64,000 nucleotides of DNA from Actinokineospora globicatena. GTDB taxonomy: Bacteria; Actinomycetota; Actinomycetes; Mycobacteriales; Pseudonocardiaceae. Shown here in pieces: positions 17,340 to 25,607 of the stretch. The notes beneath the pieces were generated by a model. It was not told where the DNA came from. It made no database searches and was given only the letters and a program-made list of their open reading frames with translations. The stretch spans positions 1,302,001-1,366,000 of the forward strand of contig NZ_JAMTCR010000002.1 in the NCBI RefSeq assembly GCF_024171945.1. Direction: 5' to 3'. Within the stretch, counting starts at the first letter, position 1. Each line of letters starts with the position of its first letter. The translations under genes and the position numbers were made by a program.

Positions 17340-17631
17340 CCACACGGTCGACGTCGTGCTCGTCCACTGGGCGAACACCGGCCGCGCCGCGAGGCAGAGC
17401 GCCGACGTCCTGCTGGCCGAGCACCACGACCAGTACACCGCGCGGCGGTGGGCGGCACGCACCCTCGCCGAGTACCCCGGCTGCCTGGTCGCCGCCGCCC
17501 GGCACGACGGTGGCCTCACCGCCGTCGCGAGACACCACAGTGGACGTCCACTGTGGATGGAGCTGACCGGCCCCGTCGACCCCGACCTGGCGTCGGCGGC
17601 CGCAACCGCGTTGGGAGAGGTGATCGCATGA
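17332..17631 (+). CDS. Unknown 99-residue protein of the GT-B/PfkB trio
   Basis: The start is TTG 17332, with AGGGGAGG four bases upstream and an 8-base overlap with the preceding stop, which strongly supports this unusual start. The protein looks like one small alpha/beta domain (VDVVLVHWANTG, ARRWAARTLAEYPGCLVAAA, LTAVARHHSGRPLWMELTG) with no signal peptide or membrane segment. I recognise no family. Its position between two coupled enzymes suggests a subunit or carrier-like partner. The gene contains a perfect 22-bp DNA palindrome at 17535-17556. Confidence 0.7.
   Translation: MPSHTVDVVLVHWANTGRAARQSADVLLAEHHDQYTARRWAARTLAEYPGCLVAAARHDGGLTAVARHHSGRPLWMELTGPVDPDLASAAATALGEVIA
17535..17556. 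repeat. Perfect 22-bp palindrome inside the 99-residue gene
   Basis: The sequence centres on GTGGACGTCCAC and equals its own reverse complement across 22 bases. It is the longest example of a CCACAGTGGA-type half-palindrome that recurs through the window (for example 25710-25720, 61563-61573). Confidence 0.8.
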
Positions 17632-18557
17632 GGAGCAGGATCGCGGTGGCCGGAGTGGTCACCGCCAGCACGGCGTGCAGCGTCCCGGCGTTCCCGGTAC
17701 CGCTGATCTCCAGCAGGAGGTTGCCCGGCGGGGTGCACTTCCGGCTCTCGGGCAGCGGGCACACCGTGGCCAAGACCGTCACCCGGCTCGGCTCGGAGGT
17801 CGCCTTCGCCACCTACGTCGGTTCGGACCTGCTCGGCGCCGTCGCCGCGCAGGGTCTGCGGGACCAGGGGCTCTTCGGCCCGGGGGTCCAGGTCTGCGCG
17901 GAGCAGCCGAGGTCCCTGCTGCTGTTCGACCCGGGTGGGACGCGGTCGGGCACCAGCGACCTGCGCGACACCCCCGGGCTGACCTACCCGGGTCCGGTGT
18001 TCGACCAGTTGCTCGGCGGCTGCGACCTGGCCGTGCTGTCGAACATCTCCTTCACCCGACCGCTGGTCCCGGTCGCGGTCGAGCGCGGCGTCCCGTTCAT
18101 CACCGACGCGCACCTCGTGGACACAGTGGACAGTGCGCACAACCGGGACTGGATGGCGGCCGCGCACGCGGTGTTCTGCTCGCACGAGGGGTTGCCCCGG
18201 GGCCCGGTCGACTGGGTCGCGGACATGTGGCGAGCGCACCGCACGCCGGTTGTGGTCGTCGGGTGCGGCGCGGACGGCGCGATCGTCGGACTGCGTGCGG
18301 ACCGCCGGATCTGGCAGGTGTCACCGGTGACCCCGCGCGGGGTGTCGTACCAGAGCGGGGCGGGCGACACGCTGCTCGGTTCGTTCGCCCACCACTACGC
18401 CAGGTCGGGCGACGCCTTGACGGCCTTGCGCGCCGCGGTGCTCAGCGCGGGTTGGGCCGTGGGCGGTGAGCCGGGCACAGACCGCTCGCCGACCGCCGCG
18501 GTCCAAGAGGAACTGGTGGCCGCTTTGGGGCTACCCGCCGTCCAACGATTGCGTTAG
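17628..18557 (+). CDS. PfkB-family carbohydrate kinase-like protein
   Basis: This 309-residue protein has the PfkB/ribokinase fold. A degenerate first signature sits near residue 40 (LSGSGHTVAKTVTRLGSEVAFATYVGSDLLG, where most members have GG-x-x-N-x-A). An intact second signature, QSGAGDTLLGSF, lies near residue 242, with the catalytic base aspartate in GAGD. Members phosphorylate sugars, nucleosides or related alcohols. The ATG overlaps the previous stop (ATGA). Together with the GT-B-like gene it suggests handling of a phosphorylated sugar or polyol. The replaced asparagine in signature one may mean altered substrate preference. Confidence 0.75.
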   Translation: MRSRIAVAGVVTASTACSVPAFPVPLISSRRLPGGVHFRLSGSGHTVAKTVTRLGSEVAFATYVGSDLLGAVAAQGLRDQGLFGPGVQVCAEQPRSLLLFDPGGTRSGTSDLRDTPGLTYPGPVFDQLLGGCDLAVLSNISFTRPLVPVAVERGVPFITDAHLVDTVDSAHNRDWMAAAHAVFCSHEGLPRGPVDWVADMWRAHRTPVVVVGCGADGAIVGLRADRRIWQVSPVTPRGVSYQSGAGDTLLGSFAHHYARSGDALTALRAAVLSAGWAVGGEPGTDRSPTAAVQEELVAALGLPAVQRLR

Positions 18558-18568
18558 CCGACAAGAGG

Positions 18569-20659
18569 TCAGGCCTCGCCCACCACGGGCGGGGCCTGAC
18601 CTGGGTGGCGCAGTGCGAACGCCAGGTTCGCGTGCTGCTGCCGCGCGGCCGCCTCGCCGCGGGCACTGGCGGCTTGAGCCAGAGCCTCATGCGTCGCGGC
18701 CGCGTCTTGGCGCGCCTGGTACTGGGTGAACACGGCCAGTGCGGTGGTCAGCGGCTCCATCGCACCAGCGTGATCACCGAGGGCGAGTCGGGCGCGGCCC
18801 AGCTCGCGGCGGGCCCGCGCTGAGTTGTACGGGTCGGGTTCGGCCAGCCCGTCCAGCACGGTGTTCGCCTCAGTCAGGTGGCTCAGCGCCGCTGCCGGTG
18901 CTCCAGCCGCGATCTCGCTGGCACCGAGATCCGTCAAGAGCACGCCGGTGGTACGAGGTGAGGCGAAGTCCCGCAGTGTCTCCAAGGCTGTGGTGAACTC
19001 AGTGGTCGCCGCTTGGTGCGCGCCGCGCACGTGGTGCAGCAGGCCAAGGCTCTTGTGGGCGCTGGCCAAAGCGCGCTGATCGCCACGGGTCTCAGCATCG
19101 AGCAGGGATGTCTTGATCTCTTCTTCCGCGCTGTCGTACCGCCCGGTCTCGGTGTAGAGGCGAGCCAGTCGCCTGCGCGTCTTCGCCGCCAGAGAGGCAT
19201 CGCCGAGCGTCTCCGCGGCTGACTTGGTGATGGTGCAGACCTCGATGGCGGCGGCGAACTGCTTGCTCACCGCGAAGGCGGGTTGCATGGCGTGGCCGAG
19301 CAGGTAGACCGACGCGGGCCAGCCCTGGTCGAGGCAGGTGCGCATCACCACGACGATGTCGTTGCGGACGCGTTCCACCCACTCGACCGCCCGGGTGTGG
19401 TCGTGCACGGCGTCGGGTAGGGCGACCGCCACCGCCTCCGGCCAGCGGGGTTGTGGGCGGTTCGGCATCAGCGCGGAGCTGACCGCCCTGGTCGCGGCGA
19501 TGTACCAGTCCACCACGCGGCGCTGCACTGTGGCGGCGTCGTCGCGGGTGGCGGCGATCGCCTTGGCGTGCACGTGGACGAGGTCGTGCGGGCGGTACCA
19601 GCCCTCGTCGAGGGCGTCGACGAGCCCGGCGTCGACGAGGTCGTCGATGGCGTCGGCCGCGTCGTCGGCGGTCGTGTCCGTCGTCCAGGCCAGCAGCTCC
19701 GGGACGACCAGGCCGGGACTGAGCCCGATGGCCCGGTACGCCGCTGCTGTGCGGGTCGGTAGGCCTTGGTAAGCGAGGTCGAAGGTTGCGCGCACGGAGA
19801 AATCCTCCTCGCTGGAGAGCACTTCGAGCCGTCGTTGCTTGTCCCGCAACCGGTCAACCATCCAAGCGAGTGAACGCCTCGGTCGAGCGGCGATGAGGGC
19901 CGCCGCCACGCACAGCGCGATCGGGAGGCCGCCGCACATCCGGGTCAGCAGCGCCGCGTTCGGCCGCTCCGCCGCGACCCGGTCGGCGCCGACATAAGCG
20001 GCGAGCAGCCGCAGTGACCGGTCCTGGTCGAGCGGCTCGACCTTGACGGTGACGGCCCCGGTGGCGACCAGCGCGATCAGCTGCCGCCTGCTGGTCACCA
20101 CGACCAGGCTCTCCGGCGCGGCCGGGACCAGCACCCTGGCCTGTGCGGCGGAGGTGGCGTCGTCGAGCAGCACGGCCAGCCGCCTGCCCGCCGTCAGCGA
20201 CCGGTAGAGCGACGCTCGGTCGGCCAACGACGACGGGATCGACTCGGCGGGGATGCCCAACGCGCGCAGGAACCCGCCGAGGACGTCCTCGACCGGTACC
20301 GGCTCGCCGGTGGGCTGGGTGAGTTCGGCGAACAGCTGCCCGTCCGGGTAGCGGGCGCTGATCGTCGCCAACCACCACAGGGCCAGCGCCGTCTTGCCGA
20401 CCCCGCCGACACCGCGCAGCACCACGACCCTCGGCGCGGTCGACGACGAGCCGCTGACCGTCTCGTCGAGCTCGGTCTGCTCCCGGGGCCGGTCGACGAA
20501 GTGCGGTGGCGGCGGGTGCAACTGCCTCGGCACGATGGCGGTCGGCGCGGAGGTGAGGTAGACGTCGCCGTGGATGTGTCCTGCTTGGACGGTGGGACCA
20601 CCGACAGCACCGGCGATGGTGTTCCCGGTCTCGGGTCTGTCGTCTTCCCGCCGTCCCAT
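18569..20659 (-). CDS. STAND/NB-ARC ATPase with TPR repeats and N-terminal amyloid-like motif
   Basis: This 696-residue protein has no DNA-binding domain. Residues 13-35 carry a compact motif (NTIAGAVGGPTVQAGHIHGD) of the N-x-x-x-G-x-V-x-G-x-x-V-Q-A-G form. In actinobacterial NLR-like proteins such motifs are described as amyloid signalling sequences related to RHIM. Walker A GGVGKTAL lies at 84-91, followed by LAVLLDDA and VVTSRRQL (NB-ARC), a winged-helix region, and TPR-like repeats from about 440 to 680. STAND proteins act as ligand-triggered switches in defence or regulation. No partner effector with a matching motif is visible in the window. It converges on the PfkB-like gene, 11 bases apart. 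Confidence 0.8.
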   Translation of the reverse strand: MGRREDDRPETGNTIAGAVGGPTVQAGHIHGDVYLTSAPTAIVPRQLHPPPPHFVDRPREQTELDETVSGSSSTAPRVVVLRGVGGVGKTALALWWLATISARYPDGQLFAELTQPTGEPVPVEDVLGGFLRALGIPAESIPSSLADRASLYRSLTAGRRLAVLLDDATSAAQARVLVPAAPESLVVVTSRRQLIALVATGAVTVKVEPLDQDRSLRLLAAYVGADRVAAERPNAALLTRMCGGLPIALCVAAALIAARPRRSLAWMVDRLRDKQRRLEVLSSEEDFSVRATFDLAYQGLPTRTAAAYRAIGLSPGLVVPELLAWTTDTTADDAADAIDDLVDAGLVDALDEGWYRPHDLVHVHAKAIAATRDDAATVQRRVVDWYIAATRAVSSALMPNRPQPRWPEAVAVALPDAVHDHTRAVEWVERVRNDIVVVMRTCLDQGWPASVYLLGHAMQPAFAVSKQFAAAIEVCTITKSAAETLGDASLAAKTRRRLARLYTETGRYDSAEEEIKTSLLDAETRGDQRALASAHKSLGLLHHVRGAHQAATTEFTTALETLRDFASPRTTGVLLTDLGASEIAAGAPAAALSHLTEANTVLDGLAEPDPYNSARARRELGRARLALGDHAGAMEPLTTALAVFTQYQARQDAAATHEALAQAASARGEAAARQQHANLAFALRHPGQAPPVVGEA

Positions 20660-20844
20660 CCAGCCCCCCGGCTTTCAACGGAACTCCGCGCACCGAGCCT
20701 AACGCAGCGGGTTCGCGCTCCGGGGTCGTTCTGGAGTGACATCCTCCGGCTGTTCCAGTGCCATCCGGGTGGTCGCGTTCACTCGGGGGAGTGGTTTGCT
20801 GCCCCTGCCCCGAACCCAACCGCCGACTGGGTGATTCCCGTGGT

Positions 20845-21360
20845 TCAGGCCAGTTCGACCGACACCGGCACCGCGTTGCCCAGGGTGTGCCCGACCGGGG
20901 AGGACGCGATCACCCGCTGGGGCAGCGCCACGATGTCCTCGGCGGGCGCGGGCGAGGCGATGCGCACCTTCGCGGTGATCGAGTCGAACCCGGCGTGGCC
21001 CTGCTTGAGCCCGAGGAACACGTGCAGGTCGATGTCGCCGCGCAGGTCGATGGCCACGGAGTCCAGCGGGATGCCCGCCACGGTGGCGTTGGCCGCGTAG
21101 CCGACCGCCAGGCAGTTGCCCAGCGCGCTCAGCAGTTGCTCGACCGGGTTGGGCGCGGTGTCCTGGCCGCCGAGCGCGGGCGGCTCGTCCGACGCGGTCT
21201 CGGCGAAGGCGCGGACCCTGGCCGTCGACTGGAACCCGCCCCGCCAGGTGACGTGCGACGCCCAGGTCGTCTTGGCCTTCGCGCTGTCCTCGGTGATCGC
21301 GGCGACCAGCGCGCCGACCGCTTCGATGTTGACGTCGTTGAGCCGGGTTTCCACCGTCAT
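20845..21360 (-). CDS. OsmC-family protein
   Basis: This 171-residue protein has the OsmC/Ohr fold: TWASHVTWRGGFQSTARVR (about residues 31-49), NPVEQLLSALGNCLAVGYAANA with the conserved first cysteine (about 82), and a C-terminal ASSPVGHTLGNAVPVSV. Ohr and OsmC peroxidases use two cysteines. Here the second position is occupied by serine (SSPVGHTL rather than CPV), so a thiol peroxidase cycle with an internal disulfide is not possible. ATG 21360 follows GGAGTGACG. It lies 65 bases after the stop of the indolepyruvate oxidoreductase gene on the same strand and may be co-transcribed. Confidence 0.85.
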   Translation of the reverse strand: MTVETRLNDVNIEAVGALVAAITEDSAKAKTTWASHVTWRGGFQSTARVRAFAETASDEPPALGGQDTAPNPVEQLLSALGNCLAVGYAANATVAGIPLDSVAIDLRGDIDLHVFLGLKQGHAGFDSITAKVRIASPAPAEDIVALPQRVIASSPVGHTLGNAVPVSVELA

Positions 21361-21425
21361 CGTCACTCCTGCCCTAGGGGACAACAGATTCCGACGGCGG
21401 GGGACCCGGCGCAACCGCGACCGCG

Positions 21426-24400
21426 CTATGAGACGGTGGGCCTTGCGGTTGACACGGTCCCGGTCCACGTCGACCCGGTGCCGCCCAGCCGGGAAACCAA
21501 GTCCGCCAACCGTTCGCGATAAATCTCCACGTTGGCCAGCTTGATCTCCTCGTAGCCGCGCACGACGTCGGGCAGCGAGGCGATCTCGACCGCGAGCTCG
21601 TACTGGTCCACAGCGGACACCAACCTGGGCACCAGCGACACGTACTCGGCGACCAGTTCCCGCTCCACCTTGCGCAGGTGCGCGTGGCCGAACGGGTCGA
21701 CCGCCGTGCCCCGCAGCCGCCGCATCGCCCGCAGCACCCCGAACGCCGGTCGGGCCGTGCGCTTGAGGGTGATCTTGCGGCGCATGCCCATCGCCCGCAG
21801 CACCGGCGGGTGCAGCGCGAACCCGACCTGGGTGCCCGCGCCGAACTTCGCCTCGACCTCGGCCTGCGCGGCCAGGTGCAGCCGGGCGACCTCGTACTCG
21901 TCCTTGTAGGCCATCAGCTTGAACAGGTTCCGCGCGACCGCCTCCGACAGCGTGGTCGGCAGACCTGCCGCCCGCTCGGCGTCCGCCACCCGCCGCACGA
22001 CCCCGAGGTAGCGCTGGGCGTAGGCCTCGTCCTGGTAGGCCACCAGCTCCGGCAGCCGCACGTCGAGCAGCCTGCGCAGCTCGCCGGTGAAGCCCTCCGC
22101 GAGCGGGGACGACGGCACCTCGGCGGTGGTCGAGCCGTCCAGCCAGGACGGGTCGAGCACGGCCTTGCGGCCCGCGCGGAACGCCTGGGTCGTGGTGGCC
22201 ACCCCGACGCCGTTGATCTCGATGGCCTTCTCGATCGCCTCGGCGGTCAGCGGCAGCACCCCGAGCTGGTAGGCCGCGCCGATCACCAGGAAGTTGGCCG
22301 CCGCGGTGCCGCCGAAGAGGCGCTCGGCCAGCTCCAGGGCGTCGAAGGCGCGCAGGTCCTTGGTCTTGGCGGCGATCTTGGGCACCAGGTCGCCTGGGAA
22401 GGCGACGGTGTGGTCGACGACCATCCGGCCAGTCGGCACCTGGGCGGTCGAGACCACCGCGACCGTGCGCTCCGGCGCGCACCGGGACAGGTTGGGCTCC
22501 GTGGTGGCGGCCAGCGGGTCGAACACCAGGTAGCCGTCGGCCGCGCCAGCCGGGACCAGGCCGGGCAGCTCGTCGCGCACCGGCGAGATCCGCAGGTGCG
22601 ACACCACCGCGCCCGCCTTCTGGCTCAGCCCGGTCTGGTCGAGCGCCCGCGCGTCCAGCCCGCTGATCAGCGCGGCCGTGGCCAGCACCTGGTTCGCGGT
22701 GACCACGCCGGTGCCGCCGATGCCGACCATCACCAGCGCCGCCGAACTCGGCCGGGACGCGGGCTCGGGCAGGTCAGCGGGCAGGTCGGTCTTGCTGGCT
22801 GGCTTCTTCTTGCCCTCACCGGGGACCACGGTCATGAACGACGGGCAGTCGCCGAGCAGGCAGGAGTAGTCCTTGTTGCACGAGGTCTGGTCGATCTGGG
22901 TCTTGCGGCCGAACTCGGTCTCCACCGGCTCGACGCTCAGGCAGTTGGACTTGCGCCCGCAGTCGCCGCAGCCCTCGCACACCGACTCGTTGATGTGCAC
23001 CCGGGTGACCGGGTCCGGCGCCAGGCCCCGCTTGCGCTTGCGCCGCTTCTCCGCCGCGCACTCCTGGTCGTAGAGCACCACCGTGACGCCCGGGGTGTCG
23101 CGCAGCTCCTGCTGGACCTCGTCCAGGTCGTCGCGGTGGCGCACCTTGACCCCCGGCGCCCACGACGTGCCGCGCGGGTACTTGCGGGGGTTGTCGGTGA
23201 CCACGACGGTCTTGGCGACGCCCTCCGCGTGCAGCATCCGGGTGACCGCGACCGGGTCGACCGAGCCGTCCGCGTGCTGGCCGCCGGTCATCGCCACGGC
23301 GGCGTTGTAGAGCAGCTTGAAGGTGATGTTCGTGCCCGCCGCGATGGCCTGGCGGACCGCGAGGCTGCCGGAGTGGAAGAAGGTGCCGTCGCCCAGGTTC
23401 TGGAAGAAGTGCGGGGTGTCGGTGAACCGGGCCGCGCCGACCCAGCTGACCCCCTCGCCGCCCATCTGGGTGAAGCCGACGCTGCGGTCCATGAAGGTGG
23501 TCAGCGCGTGGCAGCCGATGCCCGCGCCCGCCAGCGACCCGTCCGGGATCTCGGTCGACCGGTTGTGCGGGCAGCCGGAGCAGAAGAACGGCGTGCGGTT
23601 GACGACCGTCAGCGCGATCTGCGACCGGGTCGAGCGCTGCGGCAACCGCACGTGCTCGCGGCCGAGGCGCTCGGCGAGCAGCGGCCCGAGCACGGTGACC
23701 AGCCGGTCCGCCTCCAGGGCGCCGGTGACCGGGATGAGCGCCTTGCCGTCGGGCCCGCGCTTGCCGTAGACCCTCGGGCGCACGGCCCGGTCGAACAGGG
23801 CCTCCTTGACCAGCGTCTCGATGAACGCGCGCTTGTCCTCGACCACCACGACCTCGTCCAGGCCGTCGGCGAACCGGCCGAGGAGCTCCTGGTCGAGCGG
23901 GTGCACCATGCCCAGCCGCAGCAGCCGCACCCCGCGCCGCTCCAGCTCGCCCTCGGTCAGCCCCATGCGGCCGAGCGCGTCGCGCAGGCAGGCGTAGGTG
24001 TGGCCGGAGGCGATGATGCCCAGCCGGGCGTCGCGCACCGCGCCCTCGACCCGGTTGAGGCCGTTGGCCGCGCCGAACGCCACGGCGGCGGCGAGCCTGC
24101 CCTCCAGCACCTCCCGCTCCAGGGCCAGCGCCTCGGGGATGCCGACGCCCGCCTTGAAGGTCGGCTTCCACGGGCGGCCGTTCCACTCGAACTCCGGCAC
24201 CGCGATCTCCGGCACCGCGCTGAGGTCGACCACCTCGTAGGCGTCGCCGATGGCGGTGACCACGGTGAACGCCGTCCACGCGCCGCTGAACCGGGACATC
24301 TCGAAGCCGAAGCGACCCAGCCGCAGCACGTCGGCCACGTCGACCGGGGCCAGCACCGGCATGTACGACTCGGCCAGTGCCATGGTCGAGTTCGACGGCA

Positions 24401-24881
24401 GCGACGACGACTTGCTCGCCGGGTCGTCCCCGGCCACCACCAGCACCCCGCCCTTGGGGGTGGTGCCCATCCAGGTGCCGTGCTTGAACGCGTCGACCGA
24501 GCGGTCCACGCCGGGGGCCTTGCCGTACCAGAGGCCGAAGACGCCCTCGAAGCGCGACCCTGGCAGCTGCGGGGCCAGCTGGGAGCCGTAGACGACGGTC
24601 GCGCCCAGCTCCTCGTTGACGCCGGGGATGAACTCGATGTCGTGCTCGGCGAGCAGCGCGGCGTTGCGGTCGAGGACCAGGTCCAGCCCGGCCAACGGCG
24701 ACCCCCGGTAGCCCGACACCAGCCCGGCGGTCTTCCAGCCGCGGGCCTGGTCGGCGCGGTGCTGGTCGACCAGCAGCTTGCCCAGCGCCTGCACCCCGGT
24801 CAGCGCGCCGAGCCCGCTGACCCGGCTGACCACGTCGGCCGGTCGGTACTCGTTGGCCAGCTCGGGGAGCAACCCGGTCAT
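21426..24881 (-). CDS. Indolepyruvate ferredoxin oxidoreductase (fused, 1151 residues)
   Basis: The enzyme carries the normally separate subunits in one chain. An N-terminal 2-oxoacid oxidoreductase/TPP-type region (LVSGYRGSPLAGLD near residue 48, GDDPASKSSSLPSNS near 150) is followed by a TPP-binding half (FFCSGCPHNRSTEIPDGSLAGAGIGCH near 435). A cysteine-rich ferredoxin-like segment (CEGCGDCGRKSNC and CNKDYSCLLGDCPSF, about 632-690) comes next, then a C-terminal gamma-type domain (VMVGIGGTGVVTANQVL). It oxidatively decarboxylates aryl pyruvates from aromatic amino acid transamination to acyl-CoA, reducing ferredoxin. ATG 24881 follows GGAAGAGG. A divergent Lrp-type regulator and a 17-bp palindrome lie upstream. 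Confidence 0.95.
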   Translation of the reverse strand: MTGLLPELANEYRPADVVSRVSGLGALTGVQALGKLLVDQHRADQARGWKTAGLVSGYRGSPLAGLDLVLDRNAALLAEHDIEFIPGVNEELGATVVYGSQLAPQLPGSRFEGVFGLWYGKAPGVDRSVDAFKHGTWMGTTPKGGVLVVAGDDPASKSSSLPSNSTMALAESYMPVLAPVDVADVLRLGRFGFEMSRFSGAWTAFTVVTAIGDAYEVVDLSAVPEIAVPEFEWNGRPWKPTFKAGVGIPEALALEREVLEGRLAAAVAFGAANGLNRVEGAVRDARLGIIASGHTYACLRDALGRMGLTEGELERRGVRLLRLGMVHPLDQELLGRFADGLDEVVVVEDKRAFIETLVKEALFDRAVRPRVYGKRGPDGKALIPVTGALEADRLVTVLGPLLAERLGREHVRLPQRSTRSQIALTVVNRTPFFCSGCPHNRSTEIPDGSLAGAGIGCHALTTFMDRSVGFTQMGGEGVSWVGAARFTDTPHFFQNLGDGTFFHSGSLAVRQAIAAGTNITFKLLYNAAVAMTGGQHADGSVDPVAVTRMLHAEGVAKTVVVTDNPRKYPRGTSWAPGVKVRHRDDLDEVQQELRDTPGVTVVLYDQECAAEKRRKRKRGLAPDPVTRVHINESVCEGCGDCGRKSNCLSVEPVETEFGRKTQIDQTSCNKDYSCLLGDCPSFMTVVPGEGKKKPASKTDLPADLPEPASRPSSAALVMVGIGGTGVVTANQVLATAALISGLDARALDQTGLSQKAGAVVSHLRISPVRDELPGLVPAGAADGYLVFDPLAATTEPNLSRCAPERTVAVVSTAQVPTGRMVVDHTVAFPGDLVPKIAAKTKDLRAFDALELAERLFGGTAAANFLVIGAAYQLGVLPLTAEAIEKAIEINGVGVATTTQAFRAGRKAVLDPSWLDGSTTAEVPSSPLAEGFTGELRRLLDVRLPELVAYQDEAYAQRYLGVVRRVADAERAAGLPTTLSEAVARNLFKLMAYKDEYEVARLHLAAQAEVEAKFGAGTQVGFALHPPVLRAMGMRRKITLKRTARPAFGVLRAMRRLRGTAVDPFGHAHLRKVERELVAEYVSLVPRLVSAVDQYELAVEIASLPDVVRGYEEIKLANVEIYRERLADLVSRLGGTGSTWTGTVSTARPTVS

Positions 24882-24968
24882 CGCGTCCACACCTCTTCCG
24901 TGCGCCCTGCGCGCTTCCCGCAAGGAGACGGCTCACTATGAGCGCTGTGCAAGACTCCACGTCCAGAG

Positions 24969-24985
24969 TTGAGCGAATCGCTCAA
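24969..24985. promoter_or_regulatory. Candidate Lrp-type operator
   Basis: TTGAGCG and CGCTCAA flank a 3-base spacer, giving a perfect inverted repeat in the 138-bp region between the divergent indolepyruvate oxidoreductase and Lrp/AsnC genes. Lrp-family proteins commonly control a divergent catabolic gene from such a site. Function is inferred from position and symmetry. Confidence 0.55.
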
Positions 24986-25019
24986 AAGCGGGTCACTCGA
25001 TAGTGGAAGGTTGCGCATC

Positions 25020-25499
25020 GTGGGCATCGTGAACCGACTCGACCTCAGGGTCATCCGGGAGCTTGTCGCGAACCCGCGGGTGGGCATCACCGAGCTGGCC
25101 GAACGGCTCGGCATCGCCCGCAACACCGCGCACGCCAGGGTCGGCCGGTTGGAGCGCCAGGGCGTGGTCGGCACCCGGGGGCGGGCGGTCGACTACACCC
25201 AACTCGGCGTGGAGGTGACCGCGTTCGTCACCGTGCAGGTCGCCCAGGGTCGGCTGGTGTCGGCGATCGAGGACCTGGCCGCGGTGCCGTTCGTGCTCGA
25301 GGCGCACGGCATCGCCGGGGACGGCGACCTGCTGGTGCGCGTCGCCGCCCGCAACACCCGGCACCTGCACGAGGTGATCAACGCGGTGCTCGCCTGCCGG
25401 GGCGTCATCCGCAGCACCACGGCGGTCGCGATGACCGAGCAGATCCCGTTCCGGGTCGCCCCGCTGCTCGACGCGGTGGAGCAGTCGCTCGCCGAGTGA
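25020..25499 (+). CDS. Lrp/AsnC-family transcriptional regulator
   Basis: The protein has about 159 residues. It has an N-terminal helix-turn-helix (DLRVIRELVANPRVGITELAERLGIARNTAHARVGRLERQGVV). A C-terminal RAM ligand-binding fold follows (VTVQVAQGRLVSAIEDLAAVPFVLEAHGIAGDGDLLVRVAA and the ending GVIRSTTAVAMTEQIPFR). Lrp-type proteins sense amino acids or related acids. GTG 25020 with GGAAGG nine bases upstream is preferred; a GTG at 25029 and an upstream TTG at 24969 are alternatives. The divergent arrangement with the indolepyruvate oxidoreductase suggests it controls that gene in response to aromatic amino acids or their keto acids. Confidence 0.9.
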   Translation: MGIVNRLDLRVIRELVANPRVGITELAERLGIARNTAHARVGRLERQGVVGTRGRAVDYTQLGVEVTAFVTVQVAQGRLVSAIEDLAAVPFVLEAHGIAGDGDLLVRVAARNTRHLHEVINAVLACRGVIRSTTAVAMTEQIPFRVAPLLDAVEQSLAE

Positions 25500-25607
25500 C
25501 CGGTGTCCCCTTTGGTCACAGCCGGATATCGTTCGGCTGTTCCCGGGCCGCTCGGTCGAGTCGCCGGAGTAGGTTTTCGAGCCACATCCGGCGAAGGGAT
25601 TCCGCCT

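Noticed and set aside
21678..24941. 1087-codon plus-strand open frame antisense to the indolepyruvate oxidoreductase gene
   Set aside because: It consists of low-complexity His/Arg/Gly/Val runs, a shadow of GC-rich codon bias. The minus-strand frame carries complete conserved motifs.
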